Assembly (NCBI GenBank): GCA_003660865.1
Contig: QMVA01000076.1
Coordinates: 1-6,736, forward strand
From: Candidatus Nanohalarchaeota archaeon
GTDB lineage: Archaea; EX4484-52; B79-G9
Reading direction: 5' to 3'
Length of the DNA: 6,736 bases
This document shows positions 6,201-6,736 of this stretch, piece after piece. A program made the translations under genes and the position numbers. The first letter of the stretch is position 1. Each line of letters begins with the position of its first letter. Under the pieces are notes generated by a model that worked only from the letters and a program-made list of their open reading frames with translations, searched no databases and was not told where the DNA came from.

Positions 6201-6736
6201 CGTTTTTTAGTGTTATTGCTGTTGTGCCTGTGTTGAATGTGTTTTCTGTGATGTTGTCTTGTGTTGTGTTTGTGAGGGTTATTGATTGTGCGCCTTTTAT
6301 GCTTGTAATTTTGTTTTGCGTGATTTTTGTGTTGTGTGTGTTTTGGGTTGATATTGCTTTGTTTGAGTTTGTGATTGTGTTTTTTTCTATTGTGTTTTCG
6401 TCGAGGGTGCAGTCGTAGCATGTGAGTGTGATTGATGTTGTTGCGTCTGTTATTGTGTTATTGATTATGTGTGTGCTGTTTGTGTTTTGCAGTTCGATAG
6501 CTGTGTTTGCATTGTCTATTGTGTTTCCTGTGACTGATGATTGTGCGGAGTGCCTAAGCAGGATTGAGATGTCTGTTGGGAATGCTGGAAATGTGTATTG
6601 TATGATGTTTTCTGTGATGTTTGTGTTTGTGCAGGTTATGAGTTGTATAGGGCTTGTGCTTATTGTGAGTTCATAGGTGTATGTGTTGTTTGTAATTATT
6701 GAGTTGTTTGTGTTTTGCAGTGTTGTTGAGTTTTGC
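205..6736 (-). CDS. Giant surface protein: beta-helix, tandem Ig-like repeats, one TM helix, cytoplasmic coiled coil (5' partial)
   Basis: One uninterrupted frame of 2,176 visible residues runs in from the right edge and stops at TAA 205-207; the start lies outside the window. I see, in order, a NosD-like beta-helix (visible residues 1 to about 420), a short beta-domain, four repeats of about 205 residues (533-1359), two Ig-like domains, a Cys-bearing beta-domain, a Gly/Ser hinge, a NEW3-like domain (1715-1820), a helical stalk, a TM helix (1913-1933) and a charged coiled-coil-like tail to the C-terminus. About 130 N-x-S/T sequons lie outside and none lie after residue 1807. These families are typical of archaeal adhesin or S-layer-like proteins, so the likely role is cell-surface adhesion, carbohydrate binding or envelope structure. 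That role is inferred. No catalytic motif is evident. The ATG at 5298 is internal, because the 479 codons before it are open and continue the same repeats. I recognise no specific named gene. Confidence 0.93.
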   Translation of the reverse strand, partial: QNSTTLQNTNNSIITNNTYTYELTISTSPIQLITCTNTNITENIIQYTFPAFPTDISILLRHSAQSSVTGNTIDNANTAIELQNTNSTHIINNTITDATTSITLTCYDCTLDENTIEKNTITNSNKAISTQNTHNTKITQNKITSIKGAQSITLTNTTQDNITENTFNTGTTAITLKNANNTLIQFNNFSSYAQTSIEFDTQSYNTANTIKDNTITGGKFPLKILNNYKSRIINNIITDATNTAIYINNTNTTNITQNTIEYSPAGIQIEISKNNQIDNNTIKHITETGFYSSDTTPYSNADNTISNNYIQNTSYGINLQNIARPKIIGNTIILCNNKAIQLYGIYNATIRNNTISNSGTGLYIQNSEFNNITENIFKNNADKGIELNSLNNSLWLNNFSDTNNVFKENNNDYCIIGIDNNYHESINDSYPLSCNRIFTNSFNDTAIYINETIKFKTNTFGGESNYTSLNITINNTNYTMTLTEGDNIIGNWTYVFKDTLTPGRYDATHLYYHEADDDENSEILGLFFEVTQLNLTTDIEQTPKSINETILIEATVQNNATSIEYVKSEIYWNNTLKETLQLRYQYGYIENSTINYVYKNSTNQTQRSGPYNVSTTVYADQTQTVNDTFFIRYGTSDIRINTTPNIIAYNTTAAQNYTITAIEGDLNNITITFNSTNTSIINITTPTQHIPYLNASDTLELYINITANNTGEAQINVTAAPTNGTLDTQTKNITVKKINMITYTTPPTANVTQTINITAEVWDNTTQIKNITAKIYRNNTQLIDTLLLTYQKTETSQNTMYLYKKTTYPMQRSGNYTVNITAYATNNARHNTYYYINYGTANITINHTPQLVAYNTTTTQNYTITAIGGDLNNITIIFNSTNTSIINTTTPSLNIPYMNSSDIYESYINVTALNTGTAQVTINTTIANGTADVETKNITVKKINLTAYTPIYPKNISENLTITAIVQNNVSEITNVTAEIQWNGSSIATVVLAPNESITGYGEDKYTYRTTIKYTQRSGNYTVIVTAYATNHAIDTVHYYVNYGYTNITIYIAPSQMNTNTIKTQSVNITAVGGDLENITAAITIDNPSKLNLALGENATQNQSSLYINNTCTIYWQLNATDTPNATINISVNAYNTTDTSKQKTIHIRELILETSLNATTINITQTIQLYANITGNITNIEYITANITWNQTSKQNITLNYYHYYPAEEKHAYICTITNTERSGNYEAFIEAKADITINTIETFFVNYGQPEITFGPDPQKLNVSENRTQEITIKPKDGDLANITVKLTSDNETILNLSDTQDPIQTIDHIFYSTYNEGETIQYNITGKDQGTTNITINVTSENNSPETGKKEIEVTGTDTIENNAPNVTAIWTNSSIDTYNLLDTITIYANISDDSGLETKIAEITKPDGHKENKTMTWSGTANTYKTQNPFTNTTNTSNYTIKIHAIDYYGNANNTETKNITLTNIYPTTTIDTYQLYNRGENATITIYVYDVNNNLVYNFNTSLNITYESNTTTLLENNQTDTYIYYINTSILGIHNLSANITKNGNTASNTSAFNVTNILDVSISTYTVFMKQYSIRPLYLYSYHERGDPYTNNLNVTLSCYNDTDETDGTIALKKISSNKYTYEKDFGIPECYSAKYDCRSFNVVGNITDPYNNSGTKLLSLSTSGCTTPQDPSDGGGGSSSSGGIAGLIQNATERVKEYIYGNQTNTTTIISDFKFTISKKETRINQGEDTTIIATLDNIGDIHQKITATITKQCCNITLKDKTYSIRPKNKQDIPIRIHASLTTNPGEYLTTITMASENITKAETFTITIQENSLITDLKNVENRITEHEKEIESYTESGLNTAHLKKALNELKSHIENAKQYIKKDDLKNLKTSISEANKKSNYITLELLRLKTQKWLYENKEIIAVTIIAIIILSYLAIYFIIPYYYLQKELKDLKSKELKFKDEERTVQKQYFMRQLDEATFNKLMQEKHSALLDVRSQIKQIEEKTTLLTRGKLNLKKEEHSKYFILNKITKNKQASTEKKFDIKEKVKLLKEQEYNLIQSTKEAEKNYYSRIITQDELEQITNNNRAKTKTIKTQLHILEKQQSASTGKDLKPKASIITKIKQKYTQYKISKEKSRIENKIQALEKKDTEMKDKEKQAEKEIELLKKQDNTLIKKEKEQSDSQ
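451..618 (-). repeat. Cytoplasmic tail repeat, copy B (56 aa, weak)
   Basis: The segment VKLLKEQEYN through NYYSRIITQDELEQI to HILEKQ lines up with copy A at positions 745-912. The aromatic pair plus Arg and the D/E-x-x-L/F turn are the main shared features. It is more diverged and has lost the D-E-A-T-F core. Copies A and B may be two modules of the same antiparallel helical hairpin. Confidence 0.35.
745..912 (-). repeat. Cytoplasmic tail repeat, copy A (56 aa, weak)
   Basis: This helix pair starts LKDLKSKELK and runs through QYFMRQLDEATFNKLM to IKQIEEK. It aligns without gaps to the segment 98 residues downstream (451-618), sharing L-K at the start, an aromatic pair followed two residues on by Arg, and a long C-terminal helix. 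Identity is only about 9 of 56, so the duplication is inferred from spacing and pattern. Confidence 0.4.
937..999 (-). other. Single transmembrane helix
   Basis: A run of about 21 strongly hydrophobic residues (IIAVTIIAIIILSYLAIYFII) is preceded by KTQKWLYENKE and followed by PYYYLQKELKDLKSKE. It is the only convincing membrane segment in the visible protein. The dense sequons before it and the Lys-rich tail after it indicate N-terminus outside and C-terminus inside. Confidence 0.92.
1021..1269 (-). other. Extracellular helical stalk before the membrane
   Basis: About 83 residues with no beta pattern are rich in Lys, Glu, Leu and Ile with heptad-like spacing, as in LITDLKNVENRITEHEKEIE, then LKKALNELKSHIENAKQYI and LKNLKTSISEANKK. 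They suggest two or three amphipathic helices forming a bundle or coiled coil that lifts the beta-domains off the membrane. No sequons are present. The segment could alternatively mediate oligomerisation. Confidence 0.6.
1276..1593 (-). other. NEW3/CARDB-like juxtamembrane beta-domain
   Basis: About 106 residues show the pattern of NEW3 (NPCBM-associated) and CARDB domains: a start with INQGEDTTIIATLDNIGD (G-x-x-x-x-x-x-x-L-x-N-x-G), a middle ITLKDKTYSIRPKNKQDIPIRI strand pair, and an end TTNPGEYLTTITMASEN (N-P-G-E-Y). In archaeal surface proteins these domains usually sit directly before the membrane anchor, as here. A vicinal Cys pair (1447-1452) lies in the NITL strand region. The last two sequons of the protein are in this domain. 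Confidence 0.7.
1663..1692 (-). other. Gly/Ser hinge linker
   Basis: The codons spell a run of four Gly, four Ser and two Gly, preceded by TTPQDPSD. It is a flexible, unstructured linker separating the outer ectodomain from the membrane-proximal NEW3-like domain. It may also be a site where the outer part can be cleaved off; that is speculation. Confidence 0.8.
1714..2043 (-). other. Tyr/Cys-bearing beta-domain of unknown family
   Basis: About 110 residues hold four cysteines (SCYND, PECYS, YDCRS, TSGC) and many aromatic residues, unlike the Thr/Asn/Ile-dominated neighbours. Two disulfides are plausible outside the cell. The end of the domain runs directly into a Pro-Gly-Ser hinge. I do not recognise a family. 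Base composition also shifts: the plus strand between about 1780 and 2040 holds more A and C than elsewhere in the gene. Confidence 0.45.
2044..2331 (-). other. Second Ig-like beta-domain
   Basis: About 96 residues start YPTTTIDTYQLYNRGENATITIYVYD and end with SAFNVTN. The pattern of a polar start, RGENATITIYVYD strand, LGIHNLSANITKNGNTA hairpin and a final strand resembles macroglobulin-like or Ig-like spacer domains, where a G-x-Y/H-x-L/V-x-A/V pair is typical. The assignment rests on strand pattern only. It carries several sequons, among them NTSLNIT. Confidence 0.5.
2332..2649 (-). other. Ig-like (cadherin/fibronectin-type) domain
   Basis: About 106 residues begin NNAPNVTAIW and end NYTIKIHAIDYYGNANNTETKNITL. 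The closing pattern, Y-x-I-x-I-x-A-x-D-x-x-G-N, is the classic last strand pair of Ig-like, cadherin-like and Big-type domains found in extracellular proteins. ISDDSGL in the middle matches the usual S/D-D-x-S/D-G-L hairpin of such domains. It probably acts as a spacer or binding module outside the cell. Confidence 0.65.
2659..3285 (-). repeat. Tandem protein repeat unit 4, most diverged (about 209 aa)
   Basis: The hallmarks persist in order: NITQTIQLYANI strand, TERSGNYEA (ERSG at 3061-3072), VNYG, and KDGDLANIT in the second half. The remaining sequence is diverged, with an extra YYHYYPAEEKHAY loop containing one Cys nearby, and an ending KKEIEVTGT. It is the membrane-proximal and probably oldest copy of the array. 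Confidence 0.8.
3286..3909 (-). repeat. Tandem protein repeat unit 3 (about 208 aa)
   Basis: The unit starts INLTAY and contains ENLTITAIVQNN, TQRSGNYTV (QRSG at 3679-3690), VNYG and VGGDLENIT. The first half is close to unit 2, sharing TQRSGNYTV and TAYATN. The second half is clearly diverged after GDLENIT: it contains an INNTCTIYW stretch with a single Cys and lacks the NSTNTSIIN strand of units 1 and 2. It ends without the KNITVKKIN joint, having KTIHIREL instead. Confidence 0.83.
3910..4524 (-). repeat. Tandem protein repeat unit 2 (205 aa)
   Basis: The unit shows the same hallmarks in the same order: INMITY start, NVTQTINITAEV strand, MQRSGNYTV (QRSG at 4294-4305), INYG, IGGDLNNIT and KNITVKK end. 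Its GDL-containing half is the closest match to unit 1. Plus-strand 4081-4180 matches 4696-4795 at about 88 of 100 positions by hand alignment, with most differences at codon third positions. Confidence 0.87.
4525..5139 (-). repeat. Tandem protein repeat unit 1 (about 205 aa, two beta-domains)
   Basis: This is the first of four homologous units. The first half has the strand INETILIEATV, then a TQRSGPY hairpin (QRSG codons at 4909-4920) and closes with IRYG. The second half carries the hallmark IEGDLNNIT and ends with KNITVKK. Each half looks like an Ig-like or CARDB-like beta-sandwich. Its phase relative to unit 2 is exactly 205 residues (615 bp). Many N-x-S/T sequons point to dense N-glycosylation. 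Confidence 0.85.
5140..5403 (-). other. Short beta-sandwich-like domain between beta-helix and tandem repeats
   Basis: This segment of about 88 residues starts near the AIYINETIKF strand and ends before the first long repeat. It has alternating hydrophobic and polar strands, the WTYVFKDTLTPGRYDAT hairpin and an acidic patch (HEADDDENSE) that could bind a cation. The TPGRYD pattern is common in archaeal Ig-like or CARDB-like domains. Domain borders are approximate and the family assignment is by pattern only. Confidence 0.5.
5470..6736 (-). other. Right-handed parallel beta-helix domain (NosD/PbH1-like), N-terminally incomplete
   Basis: About 420 residues are built from rungs of roughly 22-24 residues. 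Each rung carries a short N-x-T/I or N-N-x-I turn followed by a beta strand such as AIST, SITL, AITL or GIQIEI. Recurring pieces include ITENTF, ITENIF, IINNTI and GIELN. This regular Asn-turn pattern is the signature of NosD-type and pectate-lyase-like beta-helices. Such folds bind or process polysaccharide, or act as rigid stalks and adhesive rods. No pectate-lyase catalytic Asp/Arg set could be picked out, so a binding or structural role is more likely. A CxxC (CYDC, around 6409-6420) sits in one rung. The domain continues past the right edge, so its total rung count is unknown. Confidence 0.85.

Noticed and set aside
5897..6421. Minus-strand frame of 174 codons made mostly of His, Lys, Asn, Arg and Gln
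   Set aside because: It is a one-base phase shift of the beta-helix coding sequence. Its repetitive basic composition is an artefact of ACA/AAC/ATA repeats.

Overview
The window is almost entirely one giant open reading frame on the minus strand. It enters at the right edge (6736), has no stop codon for about 2,176 codons, and ends at a TAA at 205-207. The ATG at 5298 is internal: 479 in-frame codons upstream of it are open and read as ordinary repeat protein. The true start, signal peptide and promoter therefore lie to the right of the window.

The visible protein looks like a cell-surface protein anchored by one membrane helix. From N- to C-terminus it has: an Asn/Thr/Ile-rich right-handed parallel beta-helix of NosD/PbH1 type (6736 to about 5470); a short beta-domain (about 5400-5140); four tandem repeats of about 205 residues, each made of two beta-sandwich-like halves (5139-2659); two further Ig-like domains (2649-2044); a Tyr/Cys-bearing beta-domain (2043-1714); a Gly/Ser hinge (1692-1663); a NEW3/CARDB-like juxtamembrane domain (1593-1276); a helical stalk (1269-1021); one transmembrane helix (999-937); and a highly charged, coiled-coil-like tail of about 243 residues (936-208). 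By hand count there are about 130 N-x-S/T sequons before the stalk and none in the last roughly 369 residues. That fits an outside/glycosylated, inside/unglycosylated topology.

The organism is most likely an AT-rich archaeon. The reasons are inferential: the huge sequon-dense ectodomain, the NosD-type beta-helix, the NEW3-like membrane-proximal domain and heavy use of ATA, AAC, ACA and AGA codons. A DPANN-type lineage or a methanogen with adhesin-like proteins would fit. A Gram-positive bacterium is less likely because there is no LPXTG or other sorting signal. No taxonomic marker is present.

Positions 1-204 lie downstream of the gene and hold nothing I can identify. A minus-strand frame is open from 239 to the left edge and reads like protein but has no convincing start, so it may be a gene remnant. 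Alternatively an ATG at 23 could start the next gene. There are no RNA genes, CRISPR arrays, insertion sequences or clear terminators. The many long frames in other phases are by-products of the strongly G/T-rich plus strand.
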